Positions 16,960 through 25,188 of a stretch of DNA of 64,000 nucleotides are shown here, in pieces. The stretch comes from RYN-230 sp963720645 (GTDB lineage Bacteria > Actinomycetota > Actinomycetes > Streptosporangiales > Streptosporangiaceae), in the NCBI GenBank assembly GCA_963720645.1, contig CAVRFX010000026.1, positions 310,001 to 374,000 of the forward strand. The letters are read 5' to 3'. Each line of letters begins with the position of its first letter. The first letter of the stretch is position 1. A model generated the notes under the pieces. That model had not been told where the DNA came from, did no database searches, and saw nothing but the letters and a program-made list of their open reading frames with translations. The position numbers were made by a program, and so were the translations under genes.

Positions 16960-18033
16960 ATGGTTGTGGTCATGACCCCCGAGGCCACGCAGGCGGACGT
17001 GGACGGAATCGTCGATGTGGTGCGCGACGCGGGCGGTGAGGCGTTCGTGACCCGCGGGGTCTCACGCACGATCGTCGGCCTGGTCGGTGACGTGGACCAG
17101 TTCGGCTCGCTCAACCTGAGGAGCAGGCCGGGGGTGCTCGACGTGGTGAGGATCTCGGTGCCCTACAAGCTGGTCAGCCGCGAGCACCACCCGAACCGGT
17201 CGGTCGTCCAGGTCGGCGGCGTGCCCATCGGCCCGGACACGATGACGGTCATCGCGGGCCCGTGCGCGGTCGAGAGCGCCGGTCAGACCCTGACCGCGGC
17301 CCGGATGGCCAAGGCGGCGGGAGCCTCCCTGCTGCGCGGCGGCGCGTTCAAGCCGCGCACCTCGCCGTACGCGTACCAGGGCCTGGGCGAGGAGGGCCTG
17401 AAGATCCTGGCCGACGTGCGGGAGGAGACGGGCCTGCCGGTGGTGACCGAGGTCATCGACCCGCGCAGCGTGGACCTGGTCTCCTCCTACGCCGACATGC
17501 TCCAGGTGGGCACCAGGAACATGCAGAACTTCGCGCTGCTGCAGGCGGTCGGCGAGGCCCGCAAGCCGGTGCTGCTCAAGCGGGGCTTCAGCGCCACGAT
17601 CGAGGAGTGGCTGATGGCCGCGGAGTACATCGCGCAGCGCGGCAACCTCGACATCGTGCTGTGCGAGCGGGGCATCCGCACGTTCGAGACCGCGACCCGC
17701 AACACGCTGGACATCAGCGCGGTCCCGGTCGCCCAGCGGCTGAGCCACCTGCCGGTCATCGTCGACCCGTCGCATTCGGGTGGCCGCCGTGACCTGGTGC
17801 TGCCGCTGACCCGGGCGGCCATCGCGGTCGGTGCGGACGGCATCATCGTCGACGTGCACCCGGAGCCGGAGCTGGCCATGTGTGACGGCGACCAGGCTCT
17901 GCTCGACTCCGACCTCCGCGAGCTGGCCAGCGTGGCCGCGCACCTGCCCCCGCTGGTGGGCCGGACGCTGACCCCGCCGCGGGACCCCCGCCCCGTCCGG
18001 GAGACCAGCGCCGCGCCCGCCCCCGTCGGCTGA
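16960..18033 (+). CDS. aroF: 3-deoxy-7-phosphoheptulonate (DAHP) synthase, type I with ferredoxin-like domain
   Basis: First committed step of the shikimate pathway, condensing PEP with erythrose 4-phosphate. 357 residues. N-terminal ferredoxin-like regulatory domain (about 1-70) followed by the TIM barrel: IAGPCAVES, LLRGGAFKPRTSPYAYQGLGEEG, LQVGTRNMQNFALL, LLKRGFSATIEEW, LCERGIRTFE and DPSHSGGRRD, all typical of the AroF/KDPS-like beta subfamily. Controlled by an upstream aromatic leader peptide and attenuator; ends at a strong terminator facing thiI. Confidence 0.95.
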   Translation: MVVVMTPEATQADVDGIVDVVRDAGGEAFVTRGVSRTIVGLVGDVDQFGSLNLRSRPGVLDVVRISVPYKLVSREHHPNRSVVQVGGVPIGPDTMTVIAGPCAVESAGQTLTAARMAKAAGASLLRGGAFKPRTSPYAYQGLGEEGLKILADVREETGLPVVTEVIDPRSVDLVSSYADMLQVGTRNMQNFALLQAVGEARKPVLLKRGFSATIEEWLMAAEYIAQRGNLDIVLCERGIRTFETATRNTLDISAVPVAQRLSHLPVIVDPSHSGGRRDLVLPLTRAAIAVGADGIIVDVHPEPELAMCDGDQALLDSDLRELASVAAHLPPLVGRTLTPPRDPRPVRETSAAPAPVG

Positions 18034-18064
18034 TATCCGCCGGCCTGGCCCGTCCGTCCGCTAC

Positions 18065-18129
18065 TTCTCCGCAACGAAGACCAGGCCAGGGCCAGTGCCC
18101 CGCGACTGGTCTTCGTTGCGGAGAATTTT
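18065..18129 (+). terminator. Long hairpin terminator between convergent aroF and thiI
   Basis: A perfect 20-bp inverted repeat (18065-18084 and 18106-18125, core CAACGAAGACCAG) with a 21-base loop is followed by TTTT at 18126-18129. It overlaps the thiI stop codon and lies 31 bp after the aroF stop; it should terminate aroF and may also serve thiI. Confidence 0.9.
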
Positions 18130-19406
18130 CAGGCGTGGTCGGGCCGGTACTCCTGCGCGATCGCAGCCAGTTCCTCCGCCAGGTCCGCGGCATCGAGCCG
18201 GGCCTCGATCCGGCGCAGGTCGGCGATCCGGGCCTGGGTTTCGACCTGGCGCGGGGTGAGCAGCGTGCAGCAGTCCTGGTCAGGCAGCTCGGACAGGGGC
18301 AGGGTGCGGATCCGGCGCGCCTCGCCGGTGATCTCGATCTTGTCGTAGCCGATCAGCGGGCGCAGCACCGGCAGCGACACGGCGTCGTCCAGCGCGGTCA
18401 GGTTGGCCAGCGTCTGGCTGCTGACCTGGCCGAGCGAGTCGCCGGTGACCAGGGCGTCCGCGCCGAGGCGGCGGGCCAGCACCTCCCCGGTCCTGAGCAT
18501 CAGCCGGCGCTGCGCCACGATCTGGAGCCGGCTCGCGCCGGAGGACGCCAGCCGCTGCTGGGCCTTGCCGAACGCGACCACGTACATCCGGGAGTCGCAC
18601 TGGAAGCGGTCCAGCTGGTGCATCAGCCCGTACGCCTTGTACACGGACTCGGGGCCGGTCAGCGGCATGCCGGAGAAGTGCAGGAAGTCGCAGCGCAGGC
18701 CGCGGCGCATCATCCGGTACGCGGCGACCGGGGAGTCGATCCCGCCGGACATGAGCACCAGCGCGCGGCCGCTCATCCCGACCGGGAGCCCGCCCTGGCC
18801 CGCCGCGCCGTCGGCATAGACGAACACCTCACGCTGGTCCACCTCGACGACGATGGTCAGGTCGGGGTGGCTGAGGTTGACCGGGTAGCCGTAGGCCTCC
18901 TGGATCCGGGCGCCGATCTCACGGGCCAGCTCAGCCGACGTCAGCGGGAACCGCTTGTCGCGGCGCCGGGCCCGGACCGCGAACGACCCCGTCCGCCCGG
19001 CCGCGATCGCCACCGCGGTGCCGATCGCCGCCGCCGGGTCCTTCGCCACCCGGGCGGCCCGGCACACCCGGGCGATGCCCATCACCGCGGCGACCCGCTC
19101 CGCCACCCGGTCCATGGCAGCCTCCGCGGACGGCCCGGTCACGGGGCTGTCCGCGCCGGGCCCGCCTCGGCCGGCGAGGCGGAGCACCATGACGCCGTTG
19201 CGGTTCCACAGGCGCACGCCGAAGCCGAGGTCACGGACGGCGCGGCGGATGTTCTCCTGCAGCATGCGCTCGAAATGGTGCCGGTTGCCGCCCTTGAGCA
19301 CGATCTCGCCCACCTTCAGCAGCACGCACGGCTCCCGGAGGGCGGGGGGACCGGGGGTGCCGTCCGTGGCCGGAGCCGGGTGACCGCCGAGGGGCAGAGC
19401 AGCCAT
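18129..19406 (-). CDS. thiI: tRNA 4-thiouridine synthase / sulfurtransferase ThiI
   Basis: Activates and thiolates U8 of tRNA and can supply sulfur for thiamine. 425 residues. Seen: N-terminal ferredoxin-like/THUMP region beginning LLKVGEIVLKGGNRHHFERMLQENI, and the PP-loop ATP pyrophosphatase motif SGGIDSPVAAYRMMRRG. The DQDCCTLLTPRQVETQA segment carries cysteines. No C-terminal rhodanese domain, as in most Gram-positive ThiI. ATG at 19406 chosen because coding similarity begins just after it. Confidence 0.93.
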   Translation of the reverse strand: MAALPLGGHPAPATDGTPGPPALREPCVLLKVGEIVLKGGNRHHFERMLQENIRRAVRDLGFGVRLWNRNGVMVLRLAGRGGPGADSPVTGPSAEAAMDRVAERVAAVMGIARVCRAARVAKDPAAAIGTAVAIAAGRTGSFAVRARRRDKRFPLTSAELAREIGARIQEAYGYPVNLSHPDLTIVVEVDQREVFVYADGAAGQGGLPVGMSGRALVLMSGGIDSPVAAYRMMRRGLRCDFLHFSGMPLTGPESVYKAYGLMHQLDRFQCDSRMYVVAFGKAQQRLASSGASRLQIVAQRRLMLRTGEVLARRLGADALVTGDSLGQVSSQTLANLTALDDAVSLPVLRPLIGYDKIEITGEARRIRTLPLSELPDQDCCTLLTPRQVETQARIADLRRIEARLDAADLAEELAAIAQEYRPDHA

Positions 19407-19705
19407 TACCCCAGTTTGCCAGCATCCTGGCCCGGAGGGGCGTCGCCATCGGGGCCGGCCAGCCCGCCCGGCGGTCGAGCAGCACGCTGGCCAGCTCGCC
19501 TCCTCCCACGCGCTTCGCGGCGCGGCCGCCGTCCAGCTCGCCAGCGCTCTGGCCCTCGGGGACCCGACCCTGATCATGGCCGTCTGGGATCGCCGCCTGC
19601 ACGCCGGAGCCCGGTCAGCCGGCCTCCGGGCCGCCCCAGCCGACCTGGGGGCCGCCTGATGGCCGGCGCGTGCCCTCGCGGGCCGTCCAGGGGTACGGTG
19701 CGGGG

Positions 19706-20026
19706 ATGACGGTCAAACTCGTAGTCCTGTACACCCAGCCCGATGACCCGGCCGCGTTCGATGAGCACTACCTCGGCGTGCACATGCCGCTGGTCGCGGC
19801 GGTGCCGGGAATGCAGCGCGCGGAGGCGGGGCGGCTCACCGCGGCCCTCGACGGCGGCGGGCAGACGTTCTACCGGATCGCCGAGCTGTACTTCGCCGAC
19901 CAGGAAGCGATGAATACCGCGCTCGGATCGCCTGAGGGCCAGGCCACCGCGGCCGACTACCAGAAGATCGCACCCCCCGGATCCCGGATGTTCGTCCAGG
20001 TGCTAGATACCCCTCCAGTGCCGTGA
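19706..20026 (+). CDS. EthD family small protein
   Basis: 106 residues with the EthD-type dimeric alpha-beta barrel pattern: VKLVVLYTQPDDPAAFDEHYLGVHMPLVAAVPGM at the start and QKIAPPGSRMFVQVLDTP at the end. EthD-like proteins accompany degradation or polyketide pathways, but no such genes are adjacent, so the role is unknown. ATG at 19706 follows CGGGG. Confidence 0.8.
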   Translation: MTVKLVVLYTQPDDPAAFDEHYLGVHMPLVAAVPGMQRAEAGRLTAALDGGGQTFYRIAELYFADQEAMNTALGSPEGQATAADYQKIAPPGSRMFVQVLDTPPVP

Positions 20027-20498
20027 ACAGGACGTACCCACTGTTTGCCCAGGTCAGAGGATACGCGGCGTGTCCAGCACTGTTCGGGGTTGTCCGGGGG
20101 TGACTGTCGCGTAGGCTCCCGCGATTGGCTCCCCTGGCCAGGGGATGAACGTGCGAGACGGTAGCTAGACCACTGCCTGAACGTCAGGCTGACCGGGAGT
20201 AGGCAGCGGGCAGTACCGGCCGGGGCGGGTCTGGGGTGAACCCCGCCACGTCGAGATGGTTCTCGCTGGCCTGGACGAACCACGACGAAGGCTCCCCGGG
20301 CGCGCCCTGTCAAGCATCAAGCGGGATAGCCCAGTTGGCTTGCAACGCGTGATCCGACGACTGATCCGCGACGCATGTCCGCCGACTGATGCGCGACAAG
20401 ATCCGGCGCGACCTAGACAGTGGGTTGTCCGCCGGTGAACGTCCTGTCATAGCCGATGAGCGGGTGCGGGGCAGCAACAACTAAGCGATCATCTATCC
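20027..20498. other. Gene-free stretch with an orphan IS end
   Basis: No protein-coding gene is supported in 470 bp. It holds an orphan copy of the right end of the IS481-like element (20308-20333) plus its flank, and a GC-rich inverted segment (around 20220-20252, GCGGG/CCCGC). Probably debris of an earlier insertion. Confidence 0.6.
20308..20347 (+). repeat. Orphan right end of an IS481-like element with the same flank
   Basis: This 40-bp stretch (begins TGTCAAGCATCAAGCG, ends GTTGGCTTGCAACG) matches 24050-24089, the right terminus plus flank of the nearby IS, at 37 of 40 positions in the same orientation. No matching left end is seen upstream. The shared flank GTTGGCTTGCAACG suggests target-site preference or a deletion derivative. 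Confidence 0.8.
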
Positions 20499-20984
20499 AT
20501 GTGGATTCGCCTTCTTGCCTGGATGCTGGCGGACGAGGAGCCATCAGTCCCCGCTCCCGGGGATCTGCTGGCGGGCATCGGCATCCGCGCGTACGGCACT
20601 CCGGCCGTGGCTCCAAGTGGCGCGGCGGATGGCATAGAAGAAGTTCTGGTGACTGGGGTTCGCCCGCAGGATGCAGAGTATGTGCTGACGGGCACCGTGA
20701 GCAGTATCCGCGATTACTACGCCGGTGAAGGCGCGGAACGGGGGCATGCTGGGGCGGAGTGCGTCCTGGATACGGGCATGGGACGATTCCACGTCCAGTA
20801 CGCCGGGTGGGCGCGCGACGTGGACCCGGGCTCCAGGGCCCAGCTTCGCTCGAAGCTGACTGCGATCGGAGGCTATGAGTGGGAAGCCTTCGGTCTCACC
20901 GAGACTCGCACTGACTGGACCGCGCACGAGGTAGCCGTCCTCGACGACGGCGACGCAATGGTGAGAGTCACCGCCGTTCCATGA
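20499..20984 (+). CDS. Hypothetical protein
   Basis: 161 residues, start MWIRLLAWMLADEEP, with mixed alpha/beta character and no recognised motif; the central part DYYAGEGAERGHAGAECVLDTGMGRFHVQYAGW and the end ETRTDWTAHEVAVLDDGDAMVRVTAVP look like a real folded protein with normal codon bias. Lies alone between the orphan IS end and the intact IS. No function proposed. Confidence 0.55.
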   Translation: MWIRLLAWMLADEEPSVPAPGDLLAGIGIRAYGTPAVAPSGAADGIEEVLVTGVRPQDAEYVLTGTVSSIRDYYAGEGAERGHAGAECVLDTGMGRFHVQYAGWARDVDPGSRAQLRSKLTAIGGYEWEAFGLTETRTDWTAHEVAVLDDGDAMVRVTAVP

Positions 20985-21325
20985 CCACATCATTCGCACA
21001 CGTCGCGTTCCGCGCTCCATGTGTCGCAGATCAGCTGGCGTACGACTGTCGCGCATCTGCCGACGGAGGACAGTTGGCTTGCAACGTTGCCTAGCCTCAC
21101 TTGATCCTTGACTGATCGGCCTCGGTTGATCCTTGACACGCCCTAGATGTTTTGCACCGCCCGGCCTGTGGGGCGGTGGCTTCCTGGCTAGGTTCCCAGC
21201 TGGATGACAGTCAACACCGGGGCGCCGCTTCCCTTGCGTGCTGGTGGGCCTTTGAAGCAGGCGGCGGCCGGTCCCGTCAGTGACGGCAGTGGGCCAGGAG
21301 AAGAAACCGCGACCTGTAGTGGTGG

Positions 21326-21817
21326 TCAGGCCGAAGACGTGTCGAGGCCCTTATTGGCTTGAGCGACGACGGAACCGACGACTTTCCTGGCGAACCAGCC
21401 GTAGAGGCCCGGAAGCCCGGAGGCGATCTGGTTCATCATGCCGAGCTTGTCGTAATAGGAGCGGAATTGCCGGATCAAGCCAGCGTCATCGAACTCCAAA
21501 ATCGTGACGGCGTCTTCCCGGACGGGCACGCCCTGGACCGTCAGCGAGACCTGGCGCTCCCAGACGACCGACCGGCCCGCGGCCAGTATCCCGAGCCCTG
21601 TGTCGCGGACCACCGCGGTGGAACATTCCCGCACGTCCTGCTCCAGCACCTTGCGGATAGCCGCCTTGCCCCGGAACGTGCCTTGCGCCCAGAACATCAC
21701 GGCGTCGTCGGCGAATATCGCCAGCATGCGTTCAAGGTCGCGATCCTGGTAGGCGGTTCGGTAGTCCTCGACCCGCTGGGTCAGCTCCTCATGACGAAGC
21801 TCCTCGGTGGTCTTCAT
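21326..21817 (-). CDS. SnoaL-like / NTF2-fold protein carried in the IS element
   Basis: 163 residues with the nuclear-transport-factor-2 fold pattern: QRVEDYRTAYQDRDLERMLAIFADDAVMFWAQGTFRGKAAIRKVL, then an ILEFDDAGLIRQFRSYYD segment. Such proteins include polyketide cyclases, isomerases and many of unknown role. ATG at 21817 is preceded by GGGGGTGAG. It is inside the IS boundaries, downstream of the transposase on the same strand, so it is a passenger. Function unknown. Confidence 0.75.
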   Translation of the reverse strand: MKTTEELRHEELTQRVEDYRTAYQDRDLERMLAIFADDAVMFWAQGTFRGKAAIRKVLEQDVRECSTAVVRDTGLGILAAGRSVVWERQVSLTVQGVPVREDAVTILEFDDAGLIRQFRSYYDKLGMMNQIASGLPGLYGWFARKVVGSVVAQANKGLDTSSA

Positions 21818-21971
21818 CGAGCTCACCCCCGTTTCTGCTGCCTTTACCTCGATGCTCGCACGCATGGCCTTAACGGTCAGGTGCCAATGGTCCTGGTCAG
21901 ACCGTAGACCGGGCCGCCGTCGTGACGATGCACGTGTCCCTGCAGGGCCCGGCTGGGGCCGGGGTGTCTGG

Positions 21972-22207
21972 TCATGGGCCGAAGAGCGGCTCGCCGTCGC
22001 TGCCGCCGAGCAGGAAGGTGAACCGCTCCAAGTCGCCGCGCAGCTGGGTGTGTCATAGGCCGGGTGGCCGGTGAACTCTGCCAGAGAGGCACCGAGACGG
22101 CCGGGGTCACGGGCGAGCCAGCCGCTGAGGAATTGGAGGATCTCAGCGAGTTCGGCGGCGTCGGCGGCGTCGGCGGCGTCCAGCCTCACCTCGGGCATGA
22201 GGATCAC
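21972..22207 (-). CDS. Small IS-associated protein (apparent frameshift)
   Basis: About 75 residues: MPEVRLDAADAAELAE-like start (here with an expanded DAADAADAAE run), LAEILQFLSGWLARDPGRLGASLAEFTGHPAYD, then, in a different frame, QLRGDLERFTFLLGGSDGEPLFGP and TGA at 21972-21974. The frame changes at about 22045 in an ACAC run. I recognise this small acidic family from actinomycete genomes but know no function. Its start overlaps the transposase end (22204-22207), so the two are coupled. Confidence 0.6.
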
Positions 22208-24015
22208 CGTCCTCCCGGGGTAGGCCGGGTCAGGGAGCGCATATCGGTGGCGTTGACCTTGTAACGGTGGACCTCGCTGGTGGTGGTGCGGGGGACCACG
22301 GCGGCGGTCTCGCCGTCGATGACCACCCGGAAGCAGGTGTTCTCGCAGATCACGGTGGCGGTCTTGCCCGCGTGGATCATCCCGGCGTGGATCTTCTGGC
22401 AGGCGACCATGAGGCTGCCCCGGCAGGAGACCCGCCGCTGCACGGTGATGGGCCCGCCTGGCTGCAGCGGCAGCGACCTGGCACGGCGGGCGCCTCGCAG
22501 CCGGTAGCGGCTTTGCACCGGAACTGGGCAGGCCATGGTGCGCAGCAGGCTCCCGTCAGAGCCTATGACGGCCATCAATGGTCCTTCCATTCGCAGGGTG
22601 ACCCGCTGCCCGGCCAGCTGGAAGCCCACGCTGACCTGATCACCGGCCAGGCCGACCACTCCGGAGGCGTTGACAGTGCGATCCACCTCGATCACTGCGC
22701 CCTTACCAGCGGGCAGCGGGCATGGGCCCGCCGGGCGCGCCCCGTTGGCGGCCAACCGGGCCAGGTCAGCTACTCCGAGCCGGGACGGAAGAGTCTTGAT
22801 CCGGGTGCCATCCAGCAGCACATGCAGGCTGCCCTCATCGGCCCAGAGGGTGACCCGCCGCCCCGACAGCGCGGGGCCGAGCCAGACCTGCTGCCCACCG
22901 ATCCACAAGTTCCCCGACGCCGGAACAACCCGGTCCACCTCCACCGCAAGCTGGCCATCCTGCGCCTGTGCGGTGACCGGCTCTGGCGCTTCGGCTGGCA
23001 GGCTCTGCGCAGGCAGCGCGCCAGTACTGGGCGCGGGCGGCTTTGGCTCCGGGGGGCGGGCCGTGAGCTGGGCAGGGATGCGCAAGCCCAGCGAACAGTC
23101 TGCGGGCGTGAACCGGCTGGCGGGGAAAGCCATCGCCAGCGACTGGTGCGGTCGGTCGGTGTTGCACTCCTGGCGCCAGGCATCCAGCGCCGCCTGCAGC
23201 GCCTCAATCGACTCGAACGGGCCATGCACATCCAGCAGCTCGCGCTGCAGGGTCTGATGCAGCCGCTCGATCTTCCCGGTGGTGGTCGGGGAGCGGACCT
23301 TGGTCAGCCGGTGGGTGATCGCGTTCTCCCGGCAGATCCGGTCGAACAACACCTCCACCGGCACGCCCGGCTTGTGGAACCTGCCGGTGAACACCTTCCC
23401 GTTGTCGGTCAGCACCTCATCGGGCACCCCGTAGACGCGCATCGCGTCCACAAAAGCCAGGCACACCGGCCGGGCGGTGGCCCGCCGCACCGCCTTGGTG
23501 AGCACGCAGAACCGGGAATGGTCATCGATCCCGGTCACGATCTTGACTTCCGTGCCATCGGTGAGGAACGCGCTGGCGGTCGCATCCAGCTGCCACAACT
23601 CCATCGGCGTGCTGCGCTCCCAGCGACGGTAGTCCTTGCGCCTGCGGCGCCGCGACTTCGGCTCGATCAGCCCGCTGCGGACCAGCGTCCGGTAGACCGT
23701 CGAGCGGGTCACGGTGCCGTGACCACGGCGGTCCACCTCAAACACCAGCCGCCGCGGGCCCCACTTGGGATGGCCCCGGCGCAGCTCACAGATCGCTTCC
23801 TCAACATCTTCGGGGATACGCCAGGGATGGGCACGGACCCGGCGGCTGCGGTCCTCCAGCCCGGCGATGCCTTCCTGCCGGCAGCGCCGCAACCACGTAT
23901 GGACGCTTTGGCGGCTGACTCCATACCGTTCGGCGACCTCGGTCACCGGAACACCGATGCCGACTTCCAGCACGGCGCGGTATCTCTGCTCGGCCACGCT
24001 CAACTCCCACAGCAT
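22204..24015 (-). CDS. IS481-family transposase
   Basis: About 603 residues. N-terminal helix-turn-helix (VTEVAERYGVSRQSVHTWLRRC), then a DDE catalytic domain: LWQLDATASAF (first Asp), PDEVLTDNGKVF (second Asp) and TTTGKIERLHQTLQREL (Glu). A long C-terminal region of beta-rich repeats (GRRVTLWADEGSLHVLLDG, QRVTLRMEGPLMAVIGSDG) extends it beyond the usual 300-400 residues. Intact, so the element may be active. ATG 24015 chosen over the ORF start at 24030 that would overlap the terminal repeat. Confidence 0.9.
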   Translation of the reverse strand: MLWELSVAEQRYRAVLEVGIGVPVTEVAERYGVSRQSVHTWLRRCRQEGIAGLEDRSRRVRAHPWRIPEDVEEAICELRRGHPKWGPRRLVFEVDRRGHGTVTRSTVYRTLVRSGLIEPKSRRRRRKDYRRWERSTPMELWQLDATASAFLTDGTEVKIVTGIDDHSRFCVLTKAVRRATARPVCLAFVDAMRVYGVPDEVLTDNGKVFTGRFHKPGVPVEVLFDRICRENAITHRLTKVRSPTTTGKIERLHQTLQRELLDVHGPFESIEALQAALDAWRQECNTDRPHQSLAMAFPASRFTPADCSLGLRIPAQLTARPPEPKPPAPSTGALPAQSLPAEAPEPVTAQAQDGQLAVEVDRVVPASGNLWIGGQQVWLGPALSGRRVTLWADEGSLHVLLDGTRIKTLPSRLGVADLARLAANGARPAGPCPLPAGKGAVIEVDRTVNASGVVGLAGDQVSVGFQLAGQRVTLRMEGPLMAVIGSDGSLLRTMACPVPVQSRYRLRGARRARSLPLQPGGPITVQRRVSCRGSLMVACQKIHAGMIHAGKTATVICENTCFRVVIDGETAAVVPRTTTSEVHRYKVNATDMRSLTRPTPGGR

Positions 24016-24089
24016 GAGCAGGAGTGTCAACCATCAAGCGAAGCCAAAGTGTCAAGCATCAAGCGAGACAGCACAGTTGGCTTGCAACG

Positions 24090-24633
24090 TACCTGTGAGA
24101 ACTCTCTGTACCTCTTCAAGGGCGCGCCACGGCGCGCCGGGCCGTTCCGGTCCTGGCCGTTTCCGTGCAAGGTTGCGGCGGGCTGCTGGATTTGCTGGAG
24201 CGGCGTGAGGTTCACCGCTTGGAGTGGCGGGGCTGCTCGGCGGCTTCGGGGCGGCGGCCTGCCCGCGACCTATGGGCGGTAGCCCTCCGGTCGCGGGCGC
24301 CGCCGCCGGTCACCAGCCCCGCTCCCGCAGGCAGGCGGCACCGGCAGCAACGGTCCCGCCGCGCTGCGCCCGCACGGGTGGCCGGGCCGTTCTCCGGTCG
24401 CCGGGCAGTCTCTCACCGGCAAAAGATCACCATCAAGGGCGCGCCTGCGGCGCGTCGCTGGCGCGATGGCGCGAGCGCCACCCCTTGACAGTGATCTTTG
24501 CCGGCAAGACTCGGCACCTATCCGGAGGACGGGAAGGCTGAAGGCCGGCGGCGAGGGTCAGGCCGAAGCAGCGGTGATCTTCTCCGTGCGGGCGGGCCAC
24601 GGCGCCATGAACCGTTACCGTTCCGCTTAATAA
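24090..24633. other. Gene-free region with a long inverted repeat
   Basis: No gene is supported in 540 bp after the IS. It contains a long imperfect inverted repeat: 24416-24439 and 24482-24504 (CCGGCAAAAGATCAC / reverse complement), with a 42-bp GC-rich loop itself rich in GGCGCG. Such a cruciform may act as terminator for nearby transcripts or be a dispersed repeat. A segment near 24270-24300 with inverted CCCGCGACC / GGTCGCGGG adds a second hairpin. Confidence 0.6.
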
Positions 24634-25188
24634 CTAATTGACGAAGAAACAGATCGGAGTTGACTTGGGCTTGTTGAGGTACCAGGGAGTGCCGTTACCA
24701 GCCGTCGGACTTGTCGGCCCGAGATAGCCGCCCCAGTGCCAGTCAAAAAATGCAACCTGGTTCGTGAGGCAGGGACCGCCAGGTCCCCAGGTCTGCTCTT
24801 GGAGTTGGGTGCCCCATCCTGAACCATTACCATTGGTAATATCTCCGCACGGGTCGAGGCTAGTATCCGCCCTTCCGGTTTTGTTATACGCGTCACCGAT
24901 ACATTGACCGTTCCATGAACCGCCGCCGACGAACTGGAGTTCGACATTGCCGTTATTCTCTTGGCGTATCTGGAAGCGGTTATTCTGAATTCGTGGGTCG
25001 TTAGTTGTCTCGACGTTCACGAACGGGCCGCCGTTCCATGCGTTCAGGCACAGTTCGCCCCCGTTCGAATTGACAGCGCAGTATTGGGAACCACTTAATG
25101 CCCATGCTTCTGTTCCGGTTGCCAGGACGACGCTAATAGGCAGGAGAATCGCGCTTACAAGTGCGCCGATTCGGTATAGCCTGCGCAT
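24634..25188 (-). CDS. Secreted hypothetical protein
   Basis: 184 residues with a clear Sec signal peptide (MRRLYRIGALVSAILLPISV, cleavage after AWA). The mature part is Asn/Gly/Trp-rich: QYCAVNSNGGELCLNAWNGGPFVNV, FVGGGSWNGQCIGDAYNKTGR, CGDITNGNGSGWGTQ, CFFVN end; six to eight cysteines. The QYC...LCLNAW pattern resembles ricin-type/lectin-like secreted domains but I cannot confirm it. GC content and codon use are clearly lower than the neighbours, a sign of transfer. ATG 25188 follows GTGAGGAAA; a GTG at 25197 is possible. Confidence 0.7.
   Translation of the reverse strand: MRRLYRIGALVSAILLPISVVLATGTEAWALSGSQYCAVNSNGGELCLNAWNGGPFVNVETTNDPRIQNNRFQIRQENNGNVELQFVGGGSWNGQCIGDAYNKTGRADTSLDPCGDITNGNGSGWGTQLQEQTWGPGGPCLTNQVAFFDWHWGGYLGPTSPTAGNGTPWYLNKPKSTPICFFVN

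Larger units (their letters stand above)
21088..24075 (-). mobile_element. IS481-like insertion element with passenger gene and 15-bp target duplication
   Basis: A 2,988-bp element. Imperfect 25-bp terminal inverted repeats (21088-21112 and 24051-24075, 18 of 25 matching, outer TG, core CTTGAT-CTTGAC) each have a second internal copy of the core 25 bp further in (21125-21138; 24025-24040). The flanks carry an exact 15-bp direct repeat GTTGGCTTGCAACGT (21073-21087, 24076-24090), taken as the target duplication. It contains an IS481-type transposase, a small accessory gene and a SnoaL-like passenger gene, all on the minus strand. Confidence 0.8.

Noticed and set aside
20130..20310. Possible group II intron 5' region
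   Set aside because: Some hairpins and a GTGCGAG start look intron-like, but no domain V or maturase is present.
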